A stretch of 64,000 nt of DNA from Phycisphaeraceae bacterium (GCA_019454185.1 CP075368.1:2211649-2275648), one strand, 5' to 3'; shown: positions 47,015 to 56,539, numbered from the stretch's first letter. Numbers and translations: made by a program. Notes: generated from the letters alone by a model not told the origin.

Positions 47015-47046
47015 CACCGGATTGAGCCCTTCGGCTTCGTCCGGTG
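47015..47046 (+). terminator. Probable terminator of rpmA
   Basis: CACCGGA pairs with TCCGGTG, with a short inner AGCC/GGCT hairpin, followed by TTTCTGTTT. It lies 61 bases after the rpmA stop and ahead of the convergent kdsA gene. Confidence 0.6.
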
Positions 47047-47077
47047 TTTCTGTTTGGCGATTCCATGTCGAGAGACC

Positions 47078-47929
47078 TCATTCACCCACGGTCAACGCAT
47101 CGCGGATTCGAGCAACGCCGGCGAGCAACTCCGGAATCTCTGACAGCGAGAGCACTGTCGCAGCATCGCTCAGCGATCGCGACGGTTCCGGGTGGCACTC
47201 GATGAACAACGCGTCGACGCCCGCCGCGACCGCGGCCCGCGCGAGCATCGGCGAGTGCTCACGCCTTCCTCCGGATTGCTCGCCGAGTCCAGGAAGCTGG
47301 GTTGAGTGCGTGCAATCGAAGCAGACGGGCGGCGACCCCCCCGGCGTGTCAAGCCGCATCATGTCGCCCAATCCGATGAAGTCGTTGACGAGCCGGTGAT
47401 AGCCGAAGAAGGTGCCGCGATCGGTCAGCATGACGTTGTCGCAGCCGCTCTCCGCGAGCTTTTTGACCGGGCCTCGCATCTCCGCTGGAGAGAGGAACTG
47501 CCCCTTCTTGACGTTGACACCTCGCCCGTGACGAGCCGCCGCCTCGCCCGCAGCGGCGATCAGATCCGTCTGGCGGCAGAGAAACGCCGGAATCTGGATG
47601 AGGTCGACCGCCATCGCCGCGGGCTCTGCGTGCTCGGGGAGGTGGATATCCGTCGTGACGGGGACGTCGGCATCTGCCGCGATCTTCGCGAGCCACTCAA
47701 GTCCCTTGGACAGCCCTGGCCCGCGAGGCGAGTTGACGTTCGAACGATTCGCCTTGTCGAACGACGCCTTGAAGATGTAGGGAAGCCCCACCTCTTCGCA
47801 CGCGTTGGAGAGCAATTCCGCGATGGCCATTCCCATCTCAAGGGACTCAAGGACACACGGCCCCGCGATGATCGCAAGAGACTCTCCGTGCCCGATCCGA
47901 ACATCTCGAACAGTGCATACTCGTTGCAT
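47078..47929 (-). CDS. kdsA: 3-deoxy-8-phosphooctulonate (Kdo-8-phosphate) synthase
   Basis: A 283-residue enzyme joining phosphoenolpyruvate to arabinose-5-phosphate to make Kdo-8-phosphate for lipopolysaccharide. Motifs are IIAGPCVLESLEMGMAIAEL, FKASFDKANRSNVNSPRGPG, VTTDIHLPEHA and NVKKGQFLSPAEM. The Cys in AGPCVLES is the class II (metal-dependent) position. With waaA nearby, it shows an LPS-type Kdo pathway. It lies 48 bases after the methyltransferase gene on the same strand. Confidence 0.96.
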   Translation of the reverse strand: MQRVCTVRDVRIGHGESLAIIAGPCVLESLEMGMAIAELLSNACEEVGLPYIFKASFDKANRSNVNSPRGPGLSKGLEWLAKIAADADVPVTTDIHLPEHAEPAAMAVDLIQIPAFLCRQTDLIAAAGEAAARHGRGVNVKKGQFLSPAEMRGPVKKLAESGCDNVMLTDRGTFFGYHRLVNDFIGLGDMMRLDTPGGSPPVCFDCTHSTQLPGLGEQSGGRREHSPMLARAAVAAGVDALFIECHPEPSRSLSDAATVLSLSEIPELLAGVARIRDALTVGE

Positions 47930-47977
47930 GGGTACGCTAGGGTACGCCCGTGAGCATCACGGATACGCGAGCCGCGC

Positions 47978-49513
47978 TCACGCCTTGTTGTCCGTCGATC
48001 GTTCGAGGTATCCGCGCCGGATCATGGCCCGCACGATTCCCACTGCGACCGGCGCGACCTCTGAGAGCGGACGTCCAAGCCCCGAGGCGATCTCCGCCAC
48101 GATCGAACGCAGCGTCGTCGAGCCGTCAGACCGCATCAGAATCCTCGCGCCCGCCTCGTCGATCGTTGTCTCGTACGCCATGCCCTGTATAAGACGGGCC
48201 GACGCCTGTTCCATGGCCCAGTCCCGCTCGTCGGGTCGGAGCGTGTGGTCGATTCTCACGGCGGTAGCAACACGCAGACGCGCATCGAGCAGTTCCTCGT
48301 TGCGAACACGCGCCAGCCACGTTTCGGCATCGATCCGACGGAGCACATCATGCCCCGCACCCCCGAGCATCTTGCGAGGGGCATCGTCGAACGATGTCCA
48401 CGTCTGATCACGATCGCTCGGCCGATGGAGGAGGATCATGCCGATGCTCGCTGCCTCGATCCCCTGCTGCTCGTAAGAGGAACGCCATCGCGCGGCTCTT
48501 GCCGCGACCGGCTCAGTCGATTCCTCTCTCGTGTGACCCACCCAGTACTCCGCGTAGTCCGAGGCATCGAGCGTCTCGGATCGGAGCACCAGCATGTCGC
48601 ACCCGCTCCCTTCGACCCACGTAGCGAGCCGCTCTCGCCAGTCGATGCCCCGCATGTGGGCCCAGTTGCAGAGAAACTGGGCGATGCCTCCTCGGGCGAG
48701 GAACCCGGCGGCACCCCTGACGACGTGCTCCGTGACGCCATCGCCGGGCATCCCCGCGCTGCGATAAACATGGTCCTGCTCAGGAGAGATCACAAACGGC
48801 GGGTTGCTCACGATGAGATCGAACGACTCACCCGCGACCGGCTCAAAGAAGCTCCCGATACGCCACTCGATGTCGGGCTGTGCATTGAGCGCGGCGTTCA
48901 GGCGGGCCATCGCGATCGCACGCTCGTTGATGTCGGTTCCGACGACGAATGGCGCGTGCGAACGTGCGAGCAGGGCGTGGAAACCGCACCCGGTCCCGAG
49001 ATCGAGCACTCGCCCCACCGATCGCCTGACCGTGAGCGATTCGAGCGTCAGCGTGCTCGAGCCGATCCCCATCACGAAGTCCGACGCGCGGGTCTCGCCC
49101 GCCCGAGGGATGTCGCTCGCGATCCAGAGCCCACGAACCGGGTTGATACACACCGTCGATCGCTCGCCGCTCGGGCCGGTCCGTACCATCCCCATCGCCC
49201 GAAGACCGGCACAAAGCTCAGAGCCCAGGATCGCATCGAGGGCACCAGCCGAGAACGGAGCGTTCATACAGAAGAGCCGAGTCAGCGTGTCGATGCTCGA
49301 ACCGCTCGCGGTGCGAGCCATGAGCTCTTCCAGCGACTTCGTCCCGATCGCTACGATGCTCGGGATGTCGAGTCGCGCAGCCACCACGTCGTGAGTGAAG
49401 TCGGCATCCGACATGGTCTCACGGAGCAACTCAATCGTCGTGCTTGCTGGACCAGAGCCGACGCTCGGAACGGGCACGGGGTGAGGGCTCGGGGGGTGCA
49501 TGCGCCGCTCCAT
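47978..49513 (-). CDS. Class I SAM-dependent methyltransferase (PrmC/HemK-like small-MTase fold)
   Basis: A 511-residue protein. An N-terminal domain of about 140 residues precedes the methyltransferase core. Motif I is VLDLGTGCGFHALLARSHAP near residue 165, and FDLIVSNPPFVISPEQD carries the NPPF motif of N-methyltransferases acting on Gln or bases. The C-terminal 160 residues form a further domain (for example RDWAMEQASARLIQGM). The three-part design resembles a methyltransferase family of unknown substrate in high-GC bacteria. It precedes kdsA in the same direction. Confidence 0.8.
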   Translation of the reverse strand: MERRMHPPSPHPVPVPSVGSGPASTTIELLRETMSDADFTHDVVAARLDIPSIVAIGTKSLEELMARTASGSSIDTLTRLFCMNAPFSAGALDAILGSELCAGLRAMGMVRTGPSGERSTVCINPVRGLWIASDIPRAGETRASDFVMGIGSSTLTLESLTVRRSVGRVLDLGTGCGFHALLARSHAPFVVGTDINERAIAMARLNAALNAQPDIEWRIGSFFEPVAGESFDLIVSNPPFVISPEQDHVYRSAGMPGDGVTEHVVRGAAGFLARGGIAQFLCNWAHMRGIDWRERLATWVEGSGCDMLVLRSETLDASDYAEYWVGHTREESTEPVAARAARWRSSYEQQGIEAASIGMILLHRPSDRDQTWTSFDDAPRKMLGGAGHDVLRRIDAETWLARVRNEELLDARLRVATAVRIDHTLRPDERDWAMEQASARLIQGMAYETTIDEAGARILMRSDGSTTLRSIVAEIASGLGRPLSEVAPVAVGIVRAMIRRGYLERSTDNKA

Positions 49514-49606
49514 CCTTCCGGATCGTGCTTCAGGATCTTGGCAAACCGCGTGGCGACGGCCCGCACGCCGCCCAGAGAGTAGATACTGTAACGCAATCGG
49601 ATAATG

Positions 49607-49680
49607 GGGCGGGTAGCTCAGTTGGCCAGAGCATTCGCCTTACACGCGAAGGGTCCAGGGTTCGAGTCCCTGCCCGCCCA
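49607..49680 (+). tRNA. tRNA-Val (anticodon TAC)
   Basis: A 74-base cloverleaf with acceptor GGGCGGG/CCCGCCC and discriminator A. The anticodon stem TTCGC/GCGAA encloses CTTACAC, giving TAC. The T arm is CAGGG-TTCGAGT-CCCTG. CCA is not encoded. waaA begins 52 bases later on the same strand. Confidence 0.96.
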
Positions 49681-49732
49681 TTCTCCTCGGTGGCCAGGCA
49701 GACTCCGATTCAACGTCCGACAGTGGACTCCG

Positions 49733-51037
49733 ATGCCCAATCTTCTCGATCCGATCTATCTCATCGTGGCCGCCATCACCGCGCCGTGGTGGGCGAGAAA
49801 GGCGCGGGGCGGCTGGCCTGAGCGATTCGGGAAGATCGAGCCGCTCCGAGACGGCGCCCGCAAGCGACTGATGCTCCACGCGGTCTCGGTCGGCGAGGTG
49901 AACGCCCTTCGCCATCTTGTGCCGCTCCTGACGCCACACTGCGACGTCCTCATCACCGCATCGACCGACACCGGGCTGAAGCGGGCGACCGCGCTCTATT
50001 CGTCGACGTGCGATGTCAGGCGCTACCCCCTTGACGCGAGCTGGGCGGTCCGACGTTTCCTGGATGCGACGAGGCCCGATGCAGTCGCGCTCGTCGAACT
50101 CGAGCTCTGGCCGAACTTCGTCGGTGCGTGCCGCACAAGGGGAATCCCGATCGGCGTCATCAACGGACGCCTCTCCGAGCGTTCGTTCAAGGGATACCGA
50201 AAGATCAAGCGGTTCATCGGGCGTTCGTTTTCAACGCTCGACTTCGCGGCTGTCCAAGACACCGACTACGCCCTGAGATTCGAGGCTATGGGCGTCCATC
50301 CCGGGCGATGCCTGATCACCGGATCGATGAAGTGGGATTCGGCGCGGATCGAGGACTCCGTCGCCGGCGCGGACACGCTCGCTGCGGAGATGGGCATCGA
50401 CCGCGCTCGTCCACTGATCGTCGCGGGAAGCACGGGACCCGACGAGGAGTCTCTGCTCCACAGTGTGTGCCCCCCTGGCGCGCAGCTCCTGTGCGCGCCG
50501 CGCCGGACCGAGCGATTTGACGAAGCGGCCCGAGCCATGCCCGGATGCGTGCGACGCTCCGACAAGCGTGCAAGGCCCGGGGCCGATCGCTTCCTGCTCG
50601 ACTCGATCGGCGAGCTGCGTATGGCCTACTCCCTGGCGGATGTTGTGGTGGTGGGGCGCTCCTTCGGCGACCTGCACGGCTCCGATCCGATCGAGCCCGT
50701 CGCGCTCGGCAAGGCGACAGTCATCGGCCCGGCAGTCAGCGACTTCGCACGGGTCGTCCATGAACTGGAATCGGCGGGGGGGCTCGTCCGCGCGTCGCGT
50801 GAATCGCTCGGCCAGACCCTGCAACGCCTGCTGACGGACACCGAAGCACGGACCGCACTCGCGAATCTGGGGAGAATCGCGATCCGATCCAACCAGGGTT
50901 CGAGCGCGAGACACGCCTCGTTGCTGCTCTCGCTCTTTGACGGCGAATCCCGTCGCGGAGGGGAATCGAATGCTCCTCGCCGGGTCGGTTCATCGCCTGA
51001 GAATGTCGGCGGGACAGAGCGGCGGGTGGCCACCTAA
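49733..51037 (+). CDS. waaA: 3-deoxy-D-manno-octulosonic acid transferase (WaaA/KdtA)
   Basis: A 434-residue GT30 glycosyltransferase that attaches Kdo to lipid A precursor. An N-terminal anchor is followed by MLHAVSVGEVNALRHLVPLL (catalytic Glu) near residue 50, VALVELELWPNFVGACRTRG, and INGRLSERSFKGYRKIKRF. The C-terminal donor domain has VVVGRSFGDLHGSDPIEPVA, close to the family GGS-HxxQNxxEP motif but with His and Glu in variant settings. The ATG at 49733 is chosen because the frame upstream runs through tRNA-Val. It pairs with kdsA functionally. Confidence 0.92.
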   Translation: MPNLLDPIYLIVAAITAPWWARKARGGWPERFGKIEPLRDGARKRLMLHAVSVGEVNALRHLVPLLTPHCDVLITASTDTGLKRATALYSSTCDVRRYPLDASWAVRRFLDATRPDAVALVELELWPNFVGACRTRGIPIGVINGRLSERSFKGYRKIKRFIGRSFSTLDFAAVQDTDYALRFEAMGVHPGRCLITGSMKWDSARIEDSVAGADTLAAEMGIDRARPLIVAGSTGPDEESLLHSVCPPGAQLLCAPRRTERFDEAARAMPGCVRRSDKRARPGADRFLLDSIGELRMAYSLADVVVVGRSFGDLHGSDPIEPVALGKATVIGPAVSDFARVVHELESAGGLVRASRESLGQTLQRLLTDTEARTALANLGRIAIRSNQGSSARHASLLLSLFDGESRRGGESNAPRRVGSSPENVGGTERRVAT

Positions 51038-51058
51038 ACTTCGCTCTGCGCGAAGCGC

Positions 51059-51131
51059 GGGAGTGTAGCTCAGTCGGTAGAGCAGCGGCCTTTTAAGCCG
51101 TAGGTCCAGGGTTCGAGTCCCTGCGCTCCCA
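51059..51131 (+). tRNA. tRNA-Lys (anticodon TTT)
   Basis: A 73-base cloverleaf. Acceptor GGGAGTG pairs with CGCTCCC (one wobble), discriminator A. The anticodon stem GCGGC/GCCGT encloses CTTTTAA, giving TTT. The T arm is CAGGG-TTCGAGT-CCCTG. It lies 21 bases after the waaA stop. CCA is not encoded. Confidence 0.96.
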
Positions 51132-51210
51132 TTCAACAGGCACGGTCCGGACGGCGGCAGCGATGCCCGTCTCGCGTGCGGATCGTCGGCCCTGCCGATC
51201 GGAGCAATGG

Positions 51211-54200
51211 ATGGTGCCGATGCTGGTCCTGCATGCGACCTTCTGCGATGGTGAGATCCGCTTGTGGGCCGAGGACGTCTCTCGCTGGCCAGTGGCCACT
51301 CGCGAAACCACCGGCGAAATCGCTGAGCACCCGTTCTGCGCAAGCGTGCAGGACCTCCATGCAGCCCTGGGACCGATCCTCCAGCGCGCGGCGATCGAGC
51401 CGACGCCCGGCACGCTCAGATTGCGACTGCCCCTTGTTCCGGGCACCGACTCACTCCCGGTGCCGAGCCCTCGCTTCGCGCACGAGATCGCATCCCCGGA
51501 GCACGAGCCGGAAGGACTCGGTGAGTTCCACGCCTCGTGCCTCTCGATCGCACCCGGCTCCGTCCGCCTCGCACTCGAAGGACTTCTCGACGCGGGCGAG
51601 AGCGCGTCGACGGGCGTGAACGCCATGGGGCTCTCCAGGCCCATCTTCCCCGGGCGCAGTGTCGAGTTCTGGCTGCTCGCCGATCGTCTTGCGAGGCACC
51701 TGCTCGCCCAGCAGCGCGTGGTTCCGATGCTCGCCCAGAACGCGCAGGGCGACCTGACCGCGCTCTGGCTCCCCTGGATGGCCGATGAGGCAACTGTCGT
51801 GCGCTGCGAGTCCGTGCTCCGCGCCATGCCGCCGATCGCCAGGGCGGGTGTTGACGCCCTCATCCACGATCCGTGGAAGACGCTCGAGTCGTTCGTCGTT
51901 GCGGTTGTCGACTCCGGGGCACGCAACGCGCTGATCCGAGAGACGATGTCCGACACGATCGAGGGACGCGATGCGGTGGACCCGCACGTCGGCTGGCTCC
52001 GGGGCCTGCTCAGCACCCAGCGAGATGTCCCCGGCACGCCGGCCCAGCGTCAGGAGATGGTCCGGCGCGTGCGGACCTGGATCGGACGACTCGACGAGCG
52101 GGGCATGTCCGCCGCGTGGCGCCTCTGCCTTCGACTCAACGAGCCGAGCACGAGCGCGAAGCTCGCGGACCTCGCGGCTCCGCCCGACGACCTGGCCTGG
52201 ACACTCTCATTCCACCTCCAGTCCGTTGATCGTCCCGACATCATGGTCGATGCAGAGGACATCTGGATGCTCTCGAGCGAGAGTGTCTCGATTGAGGGGC
52301 TGAGACTCGAGTCTCCGCAAGAGCTTCTGCTGGCCGAACTCGGGCGTGCGTCCCGCATCTACGACCGGCTTGAGAAGGCCCTCGACGACTCCGAGCCCGC
52401 GGAGATGTCACTCTCCACGCGCCAGGCGTACCAATACCTGCGTGAGATCCAGCCCGTCCTCCGTGAGCAGGGCTTCGGCTCGATCGTGCCCGACTGGTGG
52501 GATTCTCCGAGCGCGCGCATCGGCGCCAGACTCAAGGTCTCCACGCCCGAATCGGTCGAGTCCGGCGACGCTTCGGGCGCAGTCACGCCCAACTCGCCAC
52601 GCCTCGGCATGGCCGCACTCGTCAACTACAAGTGGGAGATCGCGCTCGGCGACACCACACTCTCGATCGAAGAGTTCGAGCAGCTCGCGGCTCGCAAGAG
52701 CCCCCTCATCCGCGTCAACGGGCGATGGGTCGAGGTCCGGCCCGAAGACGTGCAGGCCGCGATGAAGTTCATCAAAGAGAACACCTCCGGCACCATGACC
52801 GTCGCCGAGGCGCTCCGCGTCGCGTACGGCACAGATCCGGGAGAGACCGGTGTCCCTGTTGTCGGCATGGAACTCGACGGCTGGATCAAATCCGCGCTCG
52901 GCGGAGCCACCGAGCAGGTGCCGACGATCGAAGCCCCACCCTCGTTCCGAGGCACCCTGCGGCCCTATCAGGCCCGAGGCCTCGCGTGGATGTCGTTCCT
53001 CGAGCGATTCGGATTCGGCATGTGCCTCGCCGATGACATGGGACTCGGCAAGACGATCCAGATGCTCGCCCTGCTCCTGCATGAACGCTTGAACGGAGCA
53101 AAGCCCGGTCCGACACTCCTGGTCGTCCCGATGTCCGTTGTCAGCAACTGGATGCGCGAGAGCAAGCGTTTCGCGCCCGAGCTCCGCGTGCTCATCCATC
53201 ACGGCGTCGAGCGAAAGACCGGCGAAGACTTCCTGCTCGCGGTTGAGCAGTCCGATCTCGTCATCACAACCTACGCCCTGATCCACAGGGATCTCGGGAC
53301 GCTCGAACGCGTCCACTGGGGCCGAATCGTTCTCGACGAGGCCCAGTGCATCAAGAACCCGGTCGCGAAGCAGGCGCAAGCCGTCCGTGCGATGATCGCC
53401 GATCGCCGCACTGCCCTCACAGGCACCCCGGTCGAGAACCGCCTCAGCGAGTTGTGGTCGATCATGGACTTCCTGAACCCCGGGCTGCTCGGCTCCGCCC
53501 CCTCATTCCGAAGAAGGTTCGCCGTACCAGTCGAACGCTACCGCGACCGCGTCCGGACCGACCAGCTCCGGCGGCTCGTCCAGCCCTTCGTGCTCCGCCG
53601 GCTTAAGACCGATCCGACCGTCGTCGCCGACCTCCCCCCCAAGCTGGAGACCAAGGAGTACAGCCACCTCACCGCAGAGCAGGCGCAGCTGTACGACGCC
53701 TGCGTCAAGCGTGTCCTCGGCGAGGTCGATCGCGCCGAAGGGATGCAGCGCAGAGGGCTGGTCCTCGCGGCACTCATCAAGCTCAAGCAGATCTGCAACC
53801 ACCCCTCACAGTTGCTCAAGGACACAGAAGGAGTCCGCCCCGCGGACCCGGCCCGATCCGGCAAGACCACGCGTCTGCTCGAAATGCTCGACGAGATCCT
53901 CGCAGAGGGAGACCAGTCCCTCATCTTCACGCAGTTCCGCCAGATGGGCCATCTCCTGCAATTGATGATCCAGCACGAGATCAACAGGCCCGTCCTCTTC
54001 CTGCACGGCGGCACACCCCAGACCGAGCGTCAACGCATCATCGACACCTTCCAGCGTGCCGACGGTCAGCATCCGATCCTCATCCTGTCCCTCAAAGCGG
54101 GCGGCGTCGGCCTCAACCTCACAGCCGCGACCCACGTCTTCCACTTCGACCGCTGGTGGAACCCCGCAGTCGAGAACCAGGCGACCGACCGCGCGTATCG

Positions 54201-54402
54201 CATCGGACAGACCAGGACCGTCCACGTTCACAAGTTCGTTGTCGCCGGCACCCTCGAAGACCGCATCGACGAGATGATCGAACAGAAGACCGAACTCGCC
54301 TCGAACATCATCGGCTCCGGCGAGCGCTGGCTCACCGAGCTCTCCACCGACCAGCTCCGCGACATCCTGACCCTGCGTCCGGACGCCGTGAGCGACGAGT
54401 GA
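51211..54402 (+). CDS. SNF2-family DEAD/DEAH-box helicase
   Basis: A 1063-residue SNF2 ATPase. The first 560 residues are a variable region, ending with the SNF2-associated segment LSIEEFEQLAARKSPLIRVN. The motor has motif I ADDMGLGKTIQMLALLLHER, motif II LDEAQCIKN, motif III ALTGTPVENRLSELWSIMDF, and in the second lobe LILSLKAGGVGLNLTAATHV with NQATDRAYRIGQTRTVHVHK. All are intact. I chose the ATG at 51211 (MVPMLVLHATF) with GGAG upstream. Bacterial members often pair with a SWIM protein; one lies at 40427-41392. Role in DNA repair or transcription recovery is inferred. Confidence 0.93.
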   Translation: MVPMLVLHATFCDGEIRLWAEDVSRWPVATRETTGEIAEHPFCASVQDLHAALGPILQRAAIEPTPGTLRLRLPLVPGTDSLPVPSPRFAHEIASPEHEPEGLGEFHASCLSIAPGSVRLALEGLLDAGESASTGVNAMGLSRPIFPGRSVEFWLLADRLARHLLAQQRVVPMLAQNAQGDLTALWLPWMADEATVVRCESVLRAMPPIARAGVDALIHDPWKTLESFVVAVVDSGARNALIRETMSDTIEGRDAVDPHVGWLRGLLSTQRDVPGTPAQRQEMVRRVRTWIGRLDERGMSAAWRLCLRLNEPSTSAKLADLAAPPDDLAWTLSFHLQSVDRPDIMVDAEDIWMLSSESVSIEGLRLESPQELLLAELGRASRIYDRLEKALDDSEPAEMSLSTRQAYQYLREIQPVLREQGFGSIVPDWWDSPSARIGARLKVSTPESVESGDASGAVTPNSPRLGMAALVNYKWEIALGDTTLSIEEFEQLAARKSPLIRVNGRWVEVRPEDVQAAMKFIKENTSGTMTVAEALRVAYGTDPGETGVPVVGMELDGWIKSALGGATEQVPTIEAPPSFRGTLRPYQARGLAWMSFLERFGFGMCLADDMGLGKTIQMLALLLHERLNGAKPGPTLLVVPMSVVSNWMRESKRFAPELRVLIHHGVERKTGEDFLLAVEQSDLVITTYALIHRDLGTLERVHWGRIVLDEAQCIKNPVAKQAQAVRAMIADRRTALTGTPVENRLSELWSIMDFLNPGLLGSAPSFRRRFAVPVERYRDRVRTDQLRRLVQPFVLRRLKTDPTVVADLPPKLETKEYSHLTAEQAQLYDACVKRVLGEVDRAEGMQRRGLVLAALIKLKQICNHPSQLLKDTEGVRPADPARSGKTTRLLEMLDEILAEGDQSLIFTQFRQMGHLLQLMIQHEINRPVLFLHGGTPQTERQRIIDTFQRADGQHPILILSLKAGGVGLNLTAATHVFHFDRWWNPAVENQATDRAYRIGQTRTVHVHKFVVAGTLEDRIDEMIEQKTELASNIIGSGERWLTELSTDQLRDILTLRPDAVSDE

Positions 54403-54513
54403 GCCCACCCGACCGGAACCCTTTCGCGGCATCGCATCGGGCGCTTCACGCCTCTGGATTGCCGCACGCAGAGCATCGGCCTATCGTCTTGGCCCTACGT
54501 AAGAGGTGATCCC

Positions 54514-54792
54514 ATGCCCGCCAAATGCCACTTTACCGGTAAGAAAGTCTCCTTCGGAATGAAGCGCGCCTGGCGCGGTCAGGCCATCAAGAAGGGCGGC
54601 TTCGGTCTCAAGCCGACCGGCATCACACGCCGCAAGTTCCGTCCGAATCTTCAGGCCGTTGACGCCATCGTCGATGGTCGTCGCCAGCGGATCACCGTGT
54701 CCGCCAAGGCCATCCGCACCGGGCTTGTCGTCAAGGCGCTCAAGCGCAAGTACGGCTACACCCGCCAGCAGAAGCAGGGCACGCACGCCTGA
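54514..54792 (+). CDS. rpmB: 50S ribosomal protein L28
   Basis: A 92-residue L28. The start MPAKCHFTGKKVSFGMKRAW and the ITRRKFRPNLQAVDAIVDGR segment are typical, with a late TGLVVKALKRKYG. AAGAGGTGATCCC precedes the ATG. A strong terminator lies 32 bases after the stop, so it looks monocistronic. Confidence 0.96.
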   Translation: MPAKCHFTGKKVSFGMKRAWRGQAIKKGGFGLKPTGITRRKFRPNLQAVDAIVDGRRQRITVSAKAIRTGLVVKALKRKYGYTRQQKQGTHA

Positions 54793-54823
54793 GTGCGAGT
54801 CTTCATCCTCATGAACCATCTGT

Positions 54824-54849
54824 GCGGGCCGACGCGAGCGTCGGCCCGC
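54824..54849 (+). terminator. Rho-independent terminator of rpmB
   Basis: An 11-bp perfect stem (GCGGGCCGACG with CGTCGGCCCGC) with a CGAG loop is followed by TTCTCATT. Confidence 0.8.
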
Positions 54850-54903
54850 TTCTCATTGCGGCCCGTTCACGCGCGCTAGACTGAACCGAGCGAGGGCCGT
54901 TCC

Positions 54904-55428
54904 ATGCTGTGTCAGTGTGGCGAGCGCGAAGCCACGATCCACGAGGTCGTGATCAAAGCAGGTCGTAAGGTGGAGCGACACCTGTGTGAAGTCTGCGCAC
55001 GTCAGGCGGGCATGGATGTCGGCACGCCCGCAACGCCGGTCGTCGCGAAGGTCACGGTCGTCCAGGGCCCGACCTGCGAGGCGTGCGGCACTTCCATCTC
55101 TGAGTTCCGCCACACCGGTCTGCTCGGCTGCCCCGCGTGCTATCGACGATTCGAGACCCAACTCACTCCGCTGCTGGAGCGAGCCCACGAAGGGGGCACC
55201 CACCATGTCGGCAAAGTGCCCCTGCGACTGCTCCAATCCACTTCGGGCACATCGGCGGGCGAGTCTTTGCTGGGCGACGCCGTCGAGCGTGCCGCCCGGC
55301 TCGGGCTCCTCCGGCAACAGTTGGAAGAGGCCGTCCACGCCGAGCAGTACGAGCGTGCCGCGATGATCCGCGATGAGATCGCCAAGGCCACAGACTCACG
55401 GCCCGCCAGCCGGGAGCAGAAGCCATGA
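54904..55428 (+). CDS. mcsA: McsA-like zinc-finger adaptor with UvrB/UvrC domain
   Basis: A 174-residue protein. Two zinc Cys pairs occur at each of two sites: MLCQCGEREAT with LCEVCARQAG, and CEACGTSISEF with LGCPACYRRF. The final part is a UVR domain (LRQQLEEAVHAEQYERAAMI followed by RDEIA). This is the McsA architecture. In Bacillus McsA binds and activates the arginine kinase McsB. Its stop overlaps the mcsB start by 4 bases, so the pair is coupled. ctsR and clpC, their usual operon partners in Firmicutes, are not nearby. Confidence 0.9.
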   Translation: MLCQCGEREATIHEVVIKAGRKVERHLCEVCARQAGMDVGTPATPVVAKVTVVQGPTCEACGTSISEFRHTGLLGCPACYRRFETQLTPLLERAHEGGTHHVGKVPLRLLQSTSGTSAGESLLGDAVERAARLGLLRQQLEEAVHAEQYERAAMIRDEIAKATDSRPASREQKP

Positions 55429-56531
55429 GCGCGGGGCGAGGGGGCGAGATCCCGTTCCACGAGGCCAACACCGAGTGGCTGCGTGCCACCGGACAGGCGT
55501 GCGATGTAGTGCTTTCGTCGCGGGTGCGACTAGCGCGAAACCTTGCCGGGTTCCCCTTCATGCCCAAGGCAAGCCGCGCCGATCGACGCCAGATCCTCGA
55601 CGTCTGCCGACGCAGAATCGTCGAGATCCCCACCCAGGAACGAATCGTCTGGGTCGACCTCCACACCGCCTCAACTGAACAACGCACCATCCTCGTCGAA
55701 AGACACCTCATCTCAAAGCAGCACGCACGTGGCAAGCTCAACAGCGGGCAGGGGGGCATCGAAGAGCCGCGCGGCGTCGCCATCGCCCAGCAATCCGAGC
55801 AACTGGCCATCATGGTCAACGAAGAGGACCACCTTCGGATCCAATCGCTCCGATGCGGATTGTCTCTCACCGAGGCGCTGACACTCGCGAACGAGATCGA
55901 CGATGCGTTGGAGCGATCACTCGATTACGCCTTCGATCGCCGGTTCGGATACCTGACCGCCTGCCCCACCAATGTCGGCACGGGAATCCGCTTCTCCGTC
56001 ATGCTCCATCTTCCGGGACTCCGGCTGAGAAACGAGCTCGAGAAAGTCAAACGCGCCGCCGCCGCGATGTCGCTCGCCGTCCGCGGCTTCTACGGAGAGG
56101 GATCAAACGCCGTCGGCGACCTGTACCAGATCTCGAATCAGACAACGCTCGGAAAGTCTGAACAGATGCTCTTGCACGAACTGCAGAACGAGATCATCCC
56201 GCAGGTGATCGAGTACGAACGCGCCAGCCGGCGAATGCTCGTCACGCGGGGCGGGCCCGTACTCCGAGATCGGGTCCATAGGGCTCTGGGCATCCTCACC
56301 CACGCCCGCCTTCTCGCCGCCGAAGAAGCCATGGACCTGCTCAGCACGCTCCGACTCGGCATCGTGCTCGGCCTCGTCGAAGGCGTCCCGGAACGCATCG
56401 CCCATGCCCTGCTCCTCCTCGTACAACCCGGCCATCTGCAACGAGCCACCGGCCGCCCGATGGACCAAGAGCACAGACGTGGCGCGCGAGCAGATCTGGT
56501 CCGAACCGCGCTCGCACCCTATCGAACCTGA
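55425..56531 (+). CDS. mcsB: Protein-arginine kinase McsB
   Basis: A 368-residue phosphagen-kinase-fold enzyme that phosphorylates Arg residues and marks proteins for ClpCP. Motifs are VVLSSRVRLARNLAGFPF, IMVNEEDHLRIQSL and the substrate-site Cys in LTACPTNVGTGIRFSVMLHL. RGFYGEGSNAVGDLYQISNQ follows, and then TTLGKSE. All active-site elements appear intact. The C-terminal phospho-Arg pocket, RDxxRA in the Bacillus protein, reads RRGARA here, so the Asp is not kept. It is coupled to mcsA; comF begins 8 bases after the stop. Confidence 0.93.
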   Translation: MSAGRGGEIPFHEANTEWLRATGQACDVVLSSRVRLARNLAGFPFMPKASRADRRQILDVCRRRIVEIPTQERIVWVDLHTASTEQRTILVERHLISKQHARGKLNSGQGGIEEPRGVAIAQQSEQLAIMVNEEDHLRIQSLRCGLSLTEALTLANEIDDALERSLDYAFDRRFGYLTACPTNVGTGIRFSVMLHLPGLRLRNELEKVKRAAAAMSLAVRGFYGEGSNAVGDLYQISNQTTLGKSEQMLLHELQNEIIPQVIEYERASRRMLVTRGGPVLRDRVHRALGILTHARLLAAEEAMDLLSTLRLGIVLGLVEGVPERIAHALLLLVQPGHLQRATGRPMDQEHRRGARADLVRTALAPYRT

Positions 56532-56539
56532 GCCGGAAC

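Noticed and set aside
49604..49732. N-terminal extension of waaA through tRNA-Val
   Set aside because: The frame is open only because the tRNA sequence lacks stops; the tRNA cloverleaf is complete.
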